NCBI RefSeq assembly: GCF_012927645.1
Contig: NZ_JABBMT010000014.1
Coordinates: 1 to 64,000 of the forward strand
Source: Pseudoalteromonas arctica
GTDB taxonomy: Bacteria > Pseudomonadota > Gammaproteobacteria > Enterobacterales > Alteromonadaceae
Direction: 5' to 3'
DNA: 64,000 bases
Position numbers and translations under genes: made by a program
The notes under the pieces: model-generated
Database searches by the model: none
Told to the model about the DNA's origin: nothing
Seen by the model: the letters and a program-made list of their open reading frames with translations, nothing else
In this document: one piece after another, positions 36,989 to 46,353 of the stretch
How the letters are laid out: every line of letters begins with the position of its first letter
Numbering within the stretch: the first letter of the stretch is position 1

Positions 36989-39900
36989 ATGTTTTCTATT
37001 TGGTCAATAAGCTTACTCGCCATTGTATACTTGGGAATTTTATTTGCTGTGGCGGGGTGGGCAGATAAACGCAAAATGCTGCCTTTTAAAGGGCTAACTT
37101 ATGGACTATCGTTAGGTGTTTATTGTACCTCATGGGCATTTTTTGGTACTACAGCCCAAGCCGCACATAATGGTTGGTGGCTTGCCCCTACTTACGCTGG
37201 TACTATTTTGTTGTTTATTTTTGGTTGGCAAATATACTGTCGCATTGCGCATATTTGTCGCCAGCAAAAGCTTACCTCAATGGCCGATTTTATTGCCACG
37301 CGGTATGGTAAGTCTTCTAGTCTCTCGGGTTTAATATCGCTTATTTCTGTGATTGCTATTGTGCCGTATATTTCATTACAACTGAGTGCCACCGCACAAA
37401 GTATTAATTTATTAACTGCACGAGCTGCATCGCAAAGCCATCAAGTCTGGGCTGATAGTACGTTTTATATCACTTTGCTGTTAGCATTGTTTGCCATTTT
37501 ATTTGGTGCTAGGAGGTTAAGACCGAGCGAGCACAACCCTGGGCTGATTGCCAGTATAGCCTTTGAATCTATGGTTAAGCTACTGGCGTTTGTGGTAGTG
37601 GGTTTATATGTCTGCTTTGCGCTTTTTGATAGTCCAGCTGCTTTATTTGCCAAAGCCGCAGAGCTAAATATAGATAAGCAGGTGGCCGCGACACAAAGTC
37701 CAACTTATGTGTATGTTGTACATACATTACTAGGGGTATTAGCTACTTTGTGTTTGCCTCGGCAATTTCACATGAGCTTTATAGAAAACAATAATGATAA
37801 AGAGCTGGCCTCTGCACGCTGGCTATTCCCTATTTATTTGCTGCTAATCAATCTATTTATTTTACCTATTGCATATGCGGGATTGATTTACTTTCAAGGT
37901 ACAGAAGTTGGTTACGATACTTTTGTTTTGGCGTTACCGATGGCGGCAGACAGTCCACTGGTGGCATTGTTAGCTTTTTTGGGCGGTTTTTCAGCGGCAA
38001 CCAGCATGGTAATCGTATCGGCTATTGTACTTTCTGTGATGATCACCAATGACTTTATCAATCAATTTATTTTACGTCGTTCTCAGCTGACTTCGAGCAG
38101 TCGTGGGCTTGATAAAAATAATCTGCTTCATGCACGTAAAATCGTCATAGTATTAATTTTATTACTTAGTTATTTTACCCATCGTATTCTTGGAGAGGCC
38201 AACACATTAGCCAATGTGGGTCTTATGTCGTTTACCTTAGTTGCGCAATTTGCTCCTGCAATGGTGATAGGCTTATGGTGGCGACACGCTTCGTGTCGAG
38301 GGGCACAGCTGGGTATTTTAACTGGCTTTATAATTTGGGGTTACACTTTATTATTGCCCAACCTTGCTAGCGGGCTTGGTAATGATAGTCGTTGGTTGAT
38401 AGAAGGACCATGGCAAGTTGCTTGGTTAGCACCCACTAACTTATTCTCTCTGGGTTTAGAGGGTATTAGCCAAGCGGTGTTATTGTCATTAGGGGCAAAT
38501 TGCTTGGTGTATTTTTTAGTGCCGCTATTGAGCCAAGCGACCTTAGCAGAGCGATTACAAAGCAATAAATTTATGCCACAATTATCCGATTCACGAATTA
38601 ATACCGCCTTACAACCATTGAACTACCATGATTTAGGTGCGCTGTTACAGCGGTTTGCCGAAAAAGATGCCAGTCAACTATTAGTAAATCACTACTTTCC
38701 AACAGATAGAAGTAAGTGGAAACACCCTGCGGATCTGCAACTTGAGTTATTAATAGAACGAGAAATGTCTGCAGTGATAGGCGGTGCATCGGCACGACTT
38801 ATTTTGGATGTTGCAAAAAATGAGCAACGTCAGCCACTAGAGCAAGTTGCTGAACTTGTTGATGAGGCTACGCAAGTGCTGAAGTTTAATCGTGATTTAC
38901 TGCAAGCTACTATTGAAAACATTCAACAAGGCATAAGTGTAGTGGATAGTGAGCTGCGTTTAGTTGCTTGGAATCAAGGCTATAAATGCATGTTCTCTTA
39001 TCCAGAAGAAGCGCTTTATATTGGCCGACCAGTGGCTGATATTATTCGTTTTAATGCCGAACGAGGCTTGTTTAGCGGCGAAGATATTAATATCGAGGTA
39101 GAAAAGCGCTTAGGTTATTTAAAACAAGGCAGTGCTTATAAATACCAGCGTTCTCACAATGATGGCCGTGTATTTGAGATGCAAGGTAACCCGTTACCAG
39201 GCGGTGGATTTGTAACTACCTATACTGATATTTCAGAGTTTGTTAAACAGCAAAAAGCACTCACAGAGGCAAATGTTAGCCTTGAAGAAAAAGTAGCTAC
39301 ACGCACTAAAGCTTTAACACAAGCTAACCATGAGCTGTCTGCGGCAAAGTTAGTTGCCGAACAAGCAACGGTTAGCAAAACCCGCTTTTTTGCTGCAGCT
39401 AGCCACGACTTATTACAACCTTTTAATGCCGCAAGTTTGTTTTGCTCATTAATGAATGAAAAAGCACAAGACACTCAGTTACAAGAGCTGGCGCTCAATA
39501 TTAAAAATTCATTAGGGAATGCTGAAGAGTTGTTGTCGAGCATTTTAGAACTGACAAAACTAGACTCTGGAGCATTTAAAATTCAGTACAGTGAATTTGC
39601 AGTTAGTAGCTTACTCGAGCCATTACGCAATGATTATGCTGCGCTTGCGAGAGAAAAAGGGCTTAATCTCATTATGCAGACGTGCGATGTCCATTTAGTT
39701 ACCGATAAAGCATTATTACGGCGAGTGTTGCGAAATTTACTCAGTAATGCCATACGTTACACTGAACAAGGTGAAGTACGCTTAAAAATGCAACGTCATG
39801 ATCAACAGGTCTCATTCATTATTGAAGATACAGGGATCGGCATTGCTGCAAGTGATCAACAAACGATATATCAGGAATTTAAACAGCTAGGGGCAAAGCC

Positions 39901-40438
39901 CAATGCTGAAGGGTTAGGACTTGGCTTAGCTATTACCAAAAGAATTTGTGACTTATTGAAAATTCCCTTAATGGTGGGCTCTGAACTCGGCAAAGGCACG
40001 CAATTTACATTAACCTTACCATGTAAAGCGGGTCGAATTAGCACTGCGCTACACAGTGCAGAGCAAGGCCAAGAAACCGAGCTAGGGCGTTTACATATTT
40101 GGTTAGTTGATAACGATAGCAATGTGCTTGAAGCGCTCAAACAATTACTTGAAAACTGGGGCTGTGCAATTGCCACCGCTACTAACTTAACCGAGCTTGA
40201 GCAATTAAAAGCGGCTCAAAATTTACCGCAACTACTGATCGTTGATTATCAACTAGACGACGGTGTGACTGGGCTTGACGTTATTAAGCAGGCAGGCCTT
40301 GAAGCGTTACCGGCAATAGTAAATACCGCCAATCATGATGAGGGTATTCGAGAGAGTGTGCTTGATGCCGGTTATCCATTATTGTATAAACCACTCAAAG
40401 CGCCCGCCTTAAAGCGAATGATAAAACGGCTAACGTGA
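36989..40438 (+). CDS. Hybrid sensor kinase with sodium/solute-symporter domain (CrbS/MxtR-like)
   Basis: The 1149-residue protein has four parts. Residues 1-520 are a 13-helix SLC5/SSS sodium-solute symporter domain (YGLSLGVYCTSWAFFGTT, then LCLPRQFHMSFIENN). A PAS region lies at about 640-750 (NIQQGISVVDSELRLVAWNQG). A HisKA/HATPase core starts with FFAAASHDLLQPFNAA (phospho-His in SHD) and continues with NLLSNAIRYT and GLGLGLAI. A receiver domain follows at about 1025-1149 (IVDYQLDDG). CrbS in Vibrio and MxtR in Pseudomonas share this architecture and signal through a NarL-type regulator to acetate genes. A matching regulator lies at 47780-48445. Whether the symporter part transports or only senses is not decided. 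Confidence 0.88.
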   Translation: MFSIWSISLLAIVYLGILFAVAGWADKRKMLPFKGLTYGLSLGVYCTSWAFFGTTAQAAHNGWWLAPTYAGTILLFIFGWQIYCRIAHICRQQKLTSMADFIATRYGKSSSLSGLISLISVIAIVPYISLQLSATAQSINLLTARAASQSHQVWADSTFYITLLLALFAILFGARRLRPSEHNPGLIASIAFESMVKLLAFVVVGLYVCFALFDSPAALFAKAAELNIDKQVAATQSPTYVYVVHTLLGVLATLCLPRQFHMSFIENNNDKELASARWLFPIYLLLINLFILPIAYAGLIYFQGTEVGYDTFVLALPMAADSPLVALLAFLGGFSAATSMVIVSAIVLSVMITNDFINQFILRRSQLTSSSRGLDKNNLLHARKIVIVLILLLSYFTHRILGEANTLANVGLMSFTLVAQFAPAMVIGLWWRHASCRGAQLGILTGFIIWGYTLLLPNLASGLGNDSRWLIEGPWQVAWLAPTNLFSLGLEGISQAVLLSLGANCLVYFLVPLLSQATLAERLQSNKFMPQLSDSRINTALQPLNYHDLGALLQRFAEKDASQLLVNHYFPTDRSKWKHPADLQLELLIEREMSAVIGGASARLILDVAKNEQRQPLEQVAELVDEATQVLKFNRDLLQATIENIQQGISVVDSELRLVAWNQGYKCMFSYPEEALYIGRPVADIIRFNAERGLFSGEDINIEVEKRLGYLKQGSAYKYQRSHNDGRVFEMQGNPLPGGGFVTTYTDISEFVKQQKALTEANVSLEEKVATRTKALTQANHELSAAKLVAEQATVSKTRFFAAASHDLLQPFNAASLFCSLMNEKAQDTQLQELALNIKNSLGNAEELLSSILELTKLDSGAFKIQYSEFAVSSLLEPLRNDYAALAREKGLNLIMQTCDVHLVTDKALLRRVLRNLLSNAIRYTEQGEVRLKMQRHDQQVSFIIEDTGIGIAASDQQTIYQEFKQLGAKPNAEGLGLGLAITKRICDLLKIPLMVGSELGKGTQFTLTLPCKAGRISTALHSAEQGQETELGRLHIWLVDNDSNVLEALKQLLENWGCAIATATNLTELEQLKAAQNLPQLLIVDYQLDDGVTGLDVIKQAGLEALPAIVNTANHDEGIRESVLDAGYPLLYKPLKAPALKRMIKRLT

Positions 40439-41716
40439 TTGCAAGGACACGAATACTTGGGTTCCCGATTTATTTGCGCGTGCGTTAACACTCAACTCAC
40501 CCCCTTGGTTGCGTATCAATTCGCGGCTGATCACCAAACCAATGCCCGCGCCCTGTGCTTTTGTAGAATAAAAGGGCACAAATAGGTTGTCGGGGTTGGC
40601 AATGCCCGTGCCGTTGTCAGTCAGCTCAATCACAACGCCATCGTTTTGCTGTTGCCAGTTAAGCGTGGGAGGCGTGTTACCGCCTGCTTCAAAGGCATTT
40701 TTTATCAGGTTGATCAGTGCTTGTTCAAGCTGGCCTAAATCGGCTGTAAAATTCACAGGCTGAGAAGGGTGAATTTCGAGCTCAGGGAATATTGCCTGTA
40801 GTCGTAAGTTCACTTGTTCGTTATTGATTTGCTGTTTATTTGGCGAGGGGAGTTTTGAGAATGCGCTGTAGCTATTTACAAAATCAAGCAAATGTTGCGC
40901 ACGTTTTTCAATCACTTGCAGCATATCTTGGGCAAGGTCTGGGCCTGGGGTTATTTGCCCTTGCTGTTTCATGGTTTGCAGTGATTGGCTCATGGAGTAA
41001 ATTGGCGTTAAGGAGTTACGCACTTCATGGTTGAGCACGCGAATTAAGCGCTGCCAAATGTCTTGTTCATTTGCGCGTAGCTGTTGTTCAATAGAAAATA
41101 GCGTAAGCAGCTCGTAATTTCGCCCTGTGCGCCAAAATGTTTGTGCTGATACGATAAAACGGCGTTTAAAACGCGACTCTTTCTCTATTTGCCAACGACC
41201 ATTGTTATAAATCAGCCCTAGATCGGTGCTACTTAATCCTTCAACATTGGGTGCTGTTAAGGTGTTTAAAAATGCGTTATTGGTAAAGTAAACTTGCCCG
41301 TGAGGGTCTAAAATAACAATGGGTAAATCAAGCATTTTAGCAAACTCAAACACGAACTCTTCAGTTTGCATATAGTGACGTTTACTTTGCGCTATTTTGT
41401 TAGTGAGCTTGGTAAAGTCATTTTTAAGGTTGGCTACTCGCCCGTTTTGATACTGTGCTAAATGCCAACTATTACTCTCGTTGTTAGCCAGTGCATCAAG
41501 CTGTGTTCCAAAGCGTTCGATAACATCAAGGGTCAGTTTGTAGCTTTTGACTACTGCAAACAGGCTAACTGCAACGACGGGGAGTATAATACTAATGCTT
41601 GCAAACCAATCGAGCCCCCACGTTATTACAAGCAAAATACACAGCATTAATACAATAAACATCACTAAGGCGGCATAACGCATTAGTCGCTGTTCGAGCG
41701 AGTGAGTGCGGGCCAT
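40430..41716 (-). CDS. NtrY-like membrane sensor histidine kinase
   Basis: The 428-residue protein has two N-terminal membrane helices (residues about 13-60), a PAS-like domain (about 120-200, LPIVILDPHGQVYFTNNAFL) and a kinase core. The H-box is RVLNHEVRNSLTPIYSM (phospho-His in NHEVRN), N-box LINLIKNAFEAG and G-boxes DNGTGI and GAGIGLVISREL. The short NHEVRNSLTP box is typical of NtrY/NtrB-like partners of sigma-54 regulators. The start overlaps the regulator's stop by 1 bp (TAATG), so the two form a two-component pair. It overlaps the convergent CrbS-like gene by 9 bp. The signal is unknown. Confidence 0.9.
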   Translation of the reverse strand: MARTHSLEQRLMRYAALVMFIVLMLCILLVITWGLDWFASISIILPVVAVSLFAVVKSYKLTLDVIERFGTQLDALANNESNSWHLAQYQNGRVANLKNDFTKLTNKIAQSKRHYMQTEEFVFEFAKMLDLPIVILDPHGQVYFTNNAFLNTLTAPNVEGLSSTDLGLIYNNGRWQIEKESRFKRRFIVSAQTFWRTGRNYELLTLFSIEQQLRANEQDIWQRLIRVLNHEVRNSLTPIYSMSQSLQTMKQQGQITPGPDLAQDMLQVIEKRAQHLLDFVNSYSAFSKLPSPNKQQINNEQVNLRLQAIFPELEIHPSQPVNFTADLGQLEQALINLIKNAFEAGGNTPPTLNWQQQNDGVVIELTDNGTGIANPDNLFVPFYSTKAQGAGIGLVISRELIRNQGGELSVNARANKSGTQVFVSLQSR

Positions 41717-43092
41717 TAAAAGTCTGCTTCTTTTAAATCAAGCTGGTGCTTATCGATTCGCCTGTAAATCGCCGATTTACTCAAGCCTAAAAACTCACCC
41801 GCGGCAACAACATTCCCATTAAATTGCGCCAACGCTTTTTGAATCATTTGTTTTTCAAGTTCTTCCAGTGGCAGCAACGGTAATGAATCACTCGTTGCGC
41901 TGTTGCTTGCATCACTACTGGGTTGTTCAAGAATCAAATCATTGGCATCGATATTGTCGTTATCGCTCATGATCACGGCACGTTCAATACAATGGCTAAG
42001 TTCTCGCACATTGCCCGGCCACGTGTAGTTCGTGAGCGCCTGAATTGCAGTAGCTGAAAGTGACATGCCTTCACGCTGGTATTTTTTACTGTGCGTTGCA
42101 AGCAAGTGATGTGCTAATTCTATAATGTCTTCAGGACGCTCACGTAGTGGCGGAATATGTAGTTCAATGGTGTTGAGCCTGAACAATAAATCGCGGCGAA
42201 ATTCCCCCGCCTCAATGGCTTTAGCTAGCTCTGCGTTAGTGGCAGCAATAATCCGTACATCCGCTGTTTGGGTTTGGCTTGAGCCTAATACTTCAAACTC
42301 TTGGCTTTCAAGTACGCGCAGCATTTTACTTTGTAGCTCAAGGGGGAGTGTGGCTATTTCATCTAAAAATAAGGTGCCGCCATTGGCTATTTCAAAGCGG
42401 CCGAGACGGTCTTCTTTAGCGTCGGTAAAGGCGCCTTTTTTGTGGCCAAATAATTCGCTTTCAAATAAAGAGGGCGCAATAGCACCAATATTAACGCTCA
42501 CATAGCGTTGTTCGCAGCGATTAGAGTGTTGGTGAATATAGTTTGCTAGCAGGCTCTTACCGGTGCCATTTTCTCCGGTAATTAAAATACTGGCATCGGT
42601 TTTTGCGGCGCGCTTAGCGCGTGTCAGTAATTGTTGCGTCACCGCTGAATTAGCAATGTAATCAGTACTTTTTGGTAAGTTTAGCGCCTTTAAACAGGCA
42701 TTATCATGATTGCTTTTTTTCAGCGTTAGTTGCTGTTGTACAACGCTAGTTAAACGCAGGTTATTCCAAGGTTTTTCAAGAAAGTCAACAGCGCCTAACT
42801 GCATGGCTTTGACCGCGACATCAACACTTGCCCATGCGGTCATTACGATAACAGGAATGGTTGAACTAATAGACTGCAGTTGCTTTAAAAATCGCAGCCC
42901 TTCATCCCCTGAGGTGGTATCGAGCTTAAAGTTCATATCGAGCAAAATAAGGCTAATTGCATTACAGTTTAAAATTTCGAGGGCTTGCTCAGGGCCTTGT
43001 GCTTCAATACATTGTAAGCCAAGTTGGTTTAGCGCCACGATGGCGGCCATGCGAACATCAGCTTGGTCGTCGATTACTAAAATTGGGTCCAT
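41716..43092 (-). CDS. Sigma-54-dependent response regulator (NtrC family)
   Basis: The start is placed at ATG 43092 (MDPILVIDDQADVRMAAIV), giving 458 residues. It has a receiver domain with the phospho-Asp in LILLDMNFKL. The AAA+ domain has Walker A GENGTGKS, the sigma-54 contact GAFTDA, Walker B GGTLFLDEIATL and FRRDLLFRLN. A Fis-type helix-turn-helix closes the protein (NGNVVAAGEFLGLSKSAIYRRI). It activates sigma-54 promoters on phosphorylation by the adjacent kinase. A sigma-54 promoter match upstream of the exporter operon (47666-47681) is the obvious target and makes the circuit self-regulating. Confidence 0.94.
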   Translation of the reverse strand: MDPILVIDDQADVRMAAIVALNQLGLQCIEAQGPEQALEILNCNAISLILLDMNFKLDTTSGDEGLRFLKQLQSISSTIPVIVMTAWASVDVAVKAMQLGAVDFLEKPWNNLRLTSVVQQQLTLKKSNHDNACLKALNLPKSTDYIANSAVTQQLLTRAKRAAKTDASILITGENGTGKSLLANYIHQHSNRCEQRYVSVNIGAIAPSLFESELFGHKKGAFTDAKEDRLGRFEIANGGTLFLDEIATLPLELQSKMLRVLESQEFEVLGSSQTQTADVRIIAATNAELAKAIEAGEFRRDLLFRLNTIELHIPPLRERPEDIIELAHHLLATHSKKYQREGMSLSATAIQALTNYTWPGNVRELSHCIERAVIMSDNDNIDANDLILEQPSSDASNSATSDSLPLLPLEELEKQMIQKALAQFNGNVVAAGEFLGLSKSAIYRRIDKHQLDLKEADF

Positions 43093-43145
43093 TTTATATG
43101 TATGATCCTGTCGTGGTGGCCCTGTTTGGGCCACCCTTATCATTA

Positions 43146-45599
43146 TTATTCGTTACGAAGTGAGGCCATGGGTTTGGCTTTAATTAATAGCAATAGTGGC
43201 CTAAAGCAGGCGAACATTGCAATAATCAAAGTGATAAACCACGCCATTAATTGCAAGCGCACGTCTAAAATTAACCAAGATACAAGCTGTTCTTGCAGGC
43301 TATGGTAGCCGGCTATCATTACACTCAGCGCTAAAATAAAACCGATTAACACAGGGAGTACGGCTTCTTTGCTCATAAGTTTAAATAAGCGTGCTTTTTT
43401 AGCCCCTAGCGCCATACGAATACCAAATTCATACCGACGTAGACCTAAGTTGTAGCTAAGTACTCCAAATATACCTATTGCAGCGAGTAATAGAGTAAAA
43501 AGCGCCAGCGTACAACACAATACTACTGTAAGGCGGCTCATATACAGCAAACCATCGTACTCTTGCTGTAAGTCTCTAAATTGCCATAAGGTTAGGTGAC
43601 TATTGGCTTTTCTTAATAAATTCAAAACTTGCTTGCTAGTAAGCTCAACACTGGGTTCTGTTTCAATAACAAACATATAACTCCAAGGTTGTGCCGGCCA
43701 CCACATGTGCCGACCAAATGATTCATCATAATATTTAGGGTGGTTAAAATCTTCAGTTATGCCGACAATCTCAAACATTTTATCTTCAAGGCCTTTGTAG
43801 CTTTTACCGATAATGTCTGTGTATTCTTGATCAGGTAATAACCATTTAGCCACACTAATAGATACCAAAAGTTCATTTGTTTCCCCTCGCATAGCTTGTT
43901 CGCTAAAAGTACGCCCTGCGAGTATTTTGGTGTTCACTAAGTCAAAGTAATCAGGCCCGACCCATTGGCTGGGGAAGAAGATGGAGCTTTTACCTTCAAC
44001 GTCGGTCAGGGTGTTGGCATTTTGCCTTGGCGATACTGGGCTTTGCCCAAGTGCGACATCTTTAATACCTTCACTGTTTTGTAATACTTTTTGATACTGC
44101 TTAATTTGCTCGTAGCGCTCAGCTAATGTTGCATCGTTATTAACTTGAAATAATTGTGCAAAATACAGGTTTTCAGTATCGCTGCCTAAAGGGCGGTTGA
44201 TGGTCTCTAAGGATTTACTCACCACCATGACCGAGAAGCTAACCAGTAAAGCGGCTACAAACATTTGCACGCCAATTAATAAACGAACAGTACGCCCTGA
44301 TACTTGCGAAACACCGCCTTTACCGCTGTTCTGCATTTGCTGGTTGAGGGTTTTATAATTAATTAAATACGCTGTGATGATTGAGAAAATGTACGCTAAA
44401 GCAATACACATCACTATGGCGATAAGTACCAAGTTGATATCTACAGCTAGGCTATTCACTAATGGTAAGCGGCCTTCAGCAAGCACTTTAAATAGCCTAA
44501 TTCCCCAGACTGACAAAAACAGCGCAATACTGACCGAAATACTCATCAATATAAGCGATTGTAGTAAAATGCTGTTAAATAATGTTTTACGTTTTGCGCC
44601 CAGCACAGCTTGTAAAGCTAAGGTTTTATGTTGCGCTAACGCTCGAGAAAAGAATAAGGTACTGACGTTTAGTACAGCAATGACGAGTAGCCCTAACGCA
44701 CCAGCGAGCATCATTAAGCTTAAATCATCGTTGTTACCTAGCTCTACTTCACGGTAAGGCGTGACAACGGGGTTCACATCTGTAATACCACCATTGTTCA
44801 GCCACTCAGATTTTATGGTATCAATTTGGGCTTTTAAGTCGGTTTTTACTTGCGAAGTAGTGACTCCAGGCTTTAATACTGCTATTAACTTGAGATTTCT
44901 AAAGGTGTTAGTCCATGGGCTTTGCCAGTCATCGTTATGAAAAAATCGACGATCGGCACTGCTTGGATACCAAACATCAACAGAGCCCGCTTTAATCATG
45001 TAGGGTGGGCTGAAATTAGCCGCTACAACACCGGTTATAATATGCCCATCACCTTCAATTTCACTGGCTGTTTTTAAGGGTTTACCAATTACATTAGGGT
45101 CACTATTAAAATGCTCTTTCCAGAACTTCTCTGAAATGACTACACTATTATCAACTTCCTCTAAGGTTTCGCCCTTTTTAAAGCCACGTCCGAGTAAAAA
45201 AGGAGTATGTAGGAGTTCAAAGTATTCACCACCTACATACAGCACATCTTTTTTTGGTTGACCGTCTAAGTTTAAAAAAATATTTTCAGCGGCATTCATC
45301 ATAAATGCCTGCTCAAAACTTTGATTGTTCTTAATCCAGTGCACCATGGATTGATAACTTTGAAAGCCAACCGCATCATAATCATCATAAGTGAGGCTTT
45401 GCTCAACCACCACCATGCGGTTCTCATCAAATACATCGAGCGGTTTTAAAAAGTAACTATTCACTAAACTCAATACAACAAATAATGCCGCTAAAGTCAG
45501 TGCGAGTGTTGAAACAACGGCGGTGACAAATCCTGGTGCATTCATCAGTGATGCCCATGCTAAGCGCAGTTGGCTTCGTGTTTTAGTTAAACGGCTCAT
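43146..45599 (-). CDS. MacB/FtsX-like ABC transporter permease
   Basis: The start is ATG 45599 (MSRLTKTRSQLRLAWASLMNAPG), giving 817 residues. It has two copies of the MacB periplasmic core plus FtsX domain: helix near residue 35, periplasmic region about 50-280, three helices about 285-430, then a second unit with a helix near 450 and three helices in the last 130 residues (GIFGVLSYNLGLRRYEFGIRMALGAKK). This doubled architecture occurs in permeases that work with a separate ATPase and a membrane-fusion protein. It starts immediately after the ATPase stop. No outer-membrane channel gene is present in the operon. Confidence 0.92.
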   Translation of the reverse strand: MSRLTKTRSQLRLAWASLMNAPGFVTAVVSTLALTLAALFVVLSLVNSYFLKPLDVFDENRMVVVEQSLTYDDYDAVGFQSYQSMVHWIKNNQSFEQAFMMNAAENIFLNLDGQPKKDVLYVGGEYFELLHTPFLLGRGFKKGETLEEVDNSVVISEKFWKEHFNSDPNVIGKPLKTASEIEGDGHIITGVVAANFSPPYMIKAGSVDVWYPSSADRRFFHNDDWQSPWTNTFRNLKLIAVLKPGVTTSQVKTDLKAQIDTIKSEWLNNGGITDVNPVVTPYREVELGNNDDLSLMMLAGALGLLVIAVLNVSTLFFSRALAQHKTLALQAVLGAKRKTLFNSILLQSLILMSISVSIALFLSVWGIRLFKVLAEGRLPLVNSLAVDINLVLIAIVMCIALAYIFSIITAYLINYKTLNQQMQNSGKGGVSQVSGRTVRLLIGVQMFVAALLVSFSVMVVSKSLETINRPLGSDTENLYFAQLFQVNNDATLAERYEQIKQYQKVLQNSEGIKDVALGQSPVSPRQNANTLTDVEGKSSIFFPSQWVGPDYFDLVNTKILAGRTFSEQAMRGETNELLVSISVAKWLLPDQEYTDIIGKSYKGLEDKMFEIVGITEDFNHPKYYDESFGRHMWWPAQPWSYMFVIETEPSVELTSKQVLNLLRKANSHLTLWQFRDLQQEYDGLLYMSRLTVVLCCTLALFTLLLAAIGIFGVLSYNLGLRRYEFGIRMALGAKKARLFKLMSKEAVLPVLIGFILALSVMIAGYHSLQEQLVSWLILDVRLQLMAWFITLIIAMFACFRPLLLLIKAKPMASLRNE

Positions 45600-45600
45600 G

Positions 45601-46353
45601 TTAAACGACCTCAGCACTGTCAGTTGCTAAGTTGGCTGTTGGTGCCGCTTGGTTTTCGCGTGCATGCGAGTAAGAGACAATTTCGCCATCGAGTAGTTTT
45701 AGCTGAGTTTTTGCCCGCCCGGCATAACGTAAATCATGGGTTACCATGCAAATGGTGGTGCCTTTTTGATTAAGTGCATCGAGTAGGTCCATCACGGCAT
45801 CGCCGTTTTTAGAGTCAAGGTTACCGGTTGGCTCATCGACCAATAAAATACTCGGCTTTCCGGCAAGTGCGCGAGCAATAGCAATACGCTGTTGTTGGCC
45901 ACCAGAGAGCTGGTTGGGCTTATGTTGTGCGCGGTGACCCATTTCAACTTCATCAAGGGCATGTTTTACTGCACTTTGAATATCAGCTTGGCTCATCGCG
46001 GGCTCGCGATAAGTCAGCGGCAGGGCAACGTTATCAAATACTGATAGCTCATCGATTAAATTAAATGACTGAAAAATAAAGCCAATGTGTAAATTACGTA
46101 GTTCGGCTTGTTGGTCCATATCAAGGGTTTTGGTATCGACATTTTTAATGGCATATTGACCACCTGTTGGGCTATCAAGTAAACCTAATAGCGACAGCAA
46201 GGTCGATTTTCCGCAGCCCGATGGGCCGCTAATACAAATATAATCACCTTCATTAATAGTCAGGTCGATATTTTTTAAAGCATAGGTTTCAACGTTTTGG
46301 CTGCGATAAACCTTGGCGATGTTTTTGAGTGAGATAAGCGTATTGTTGTTCAT
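45601..46353 (-). CDS. MacB/LolD-type ABC ATPase
   Basis: The start is ATG 46353 (MNNNTLISLKNIAKVY), giving 250 residues. Motifs: Walker A GPSGCGKST, Q-loop GFIFQSFNLI, signature LSGGQQQRIAIARALAG, Walker B ILLVDEPTGNLDS and H-loop MVTHD. These are typical of the LolD/MacB group that powers mechanotransmission rather than substrate passage through the membrane. The ATG overlaps the fusion-protein stop as ATGA. Confidence 0.94.
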   Translation of the reverse strand: MNNNTLISLKNIAKVYRSQNVETYALKNIDLTINEGDYICISGPSGCGKSTLLSLLGLLDSPTGGQYAIKNVDTKTLDMDQQAELRNLHIGFIFQSFNLIDELSVFDNVALPLTYREPAMSQADIQSAVKHALDEVEMGHRAQHKPNQLSGGQQQRIAIARALAGKPSILLVDEPTGNLDSKNGDAVMDLLDALNQKGTTICMVTHDLRYAGRAKTQLKLLDGEIVSYSHARENQAAPTANLATDSAEVV

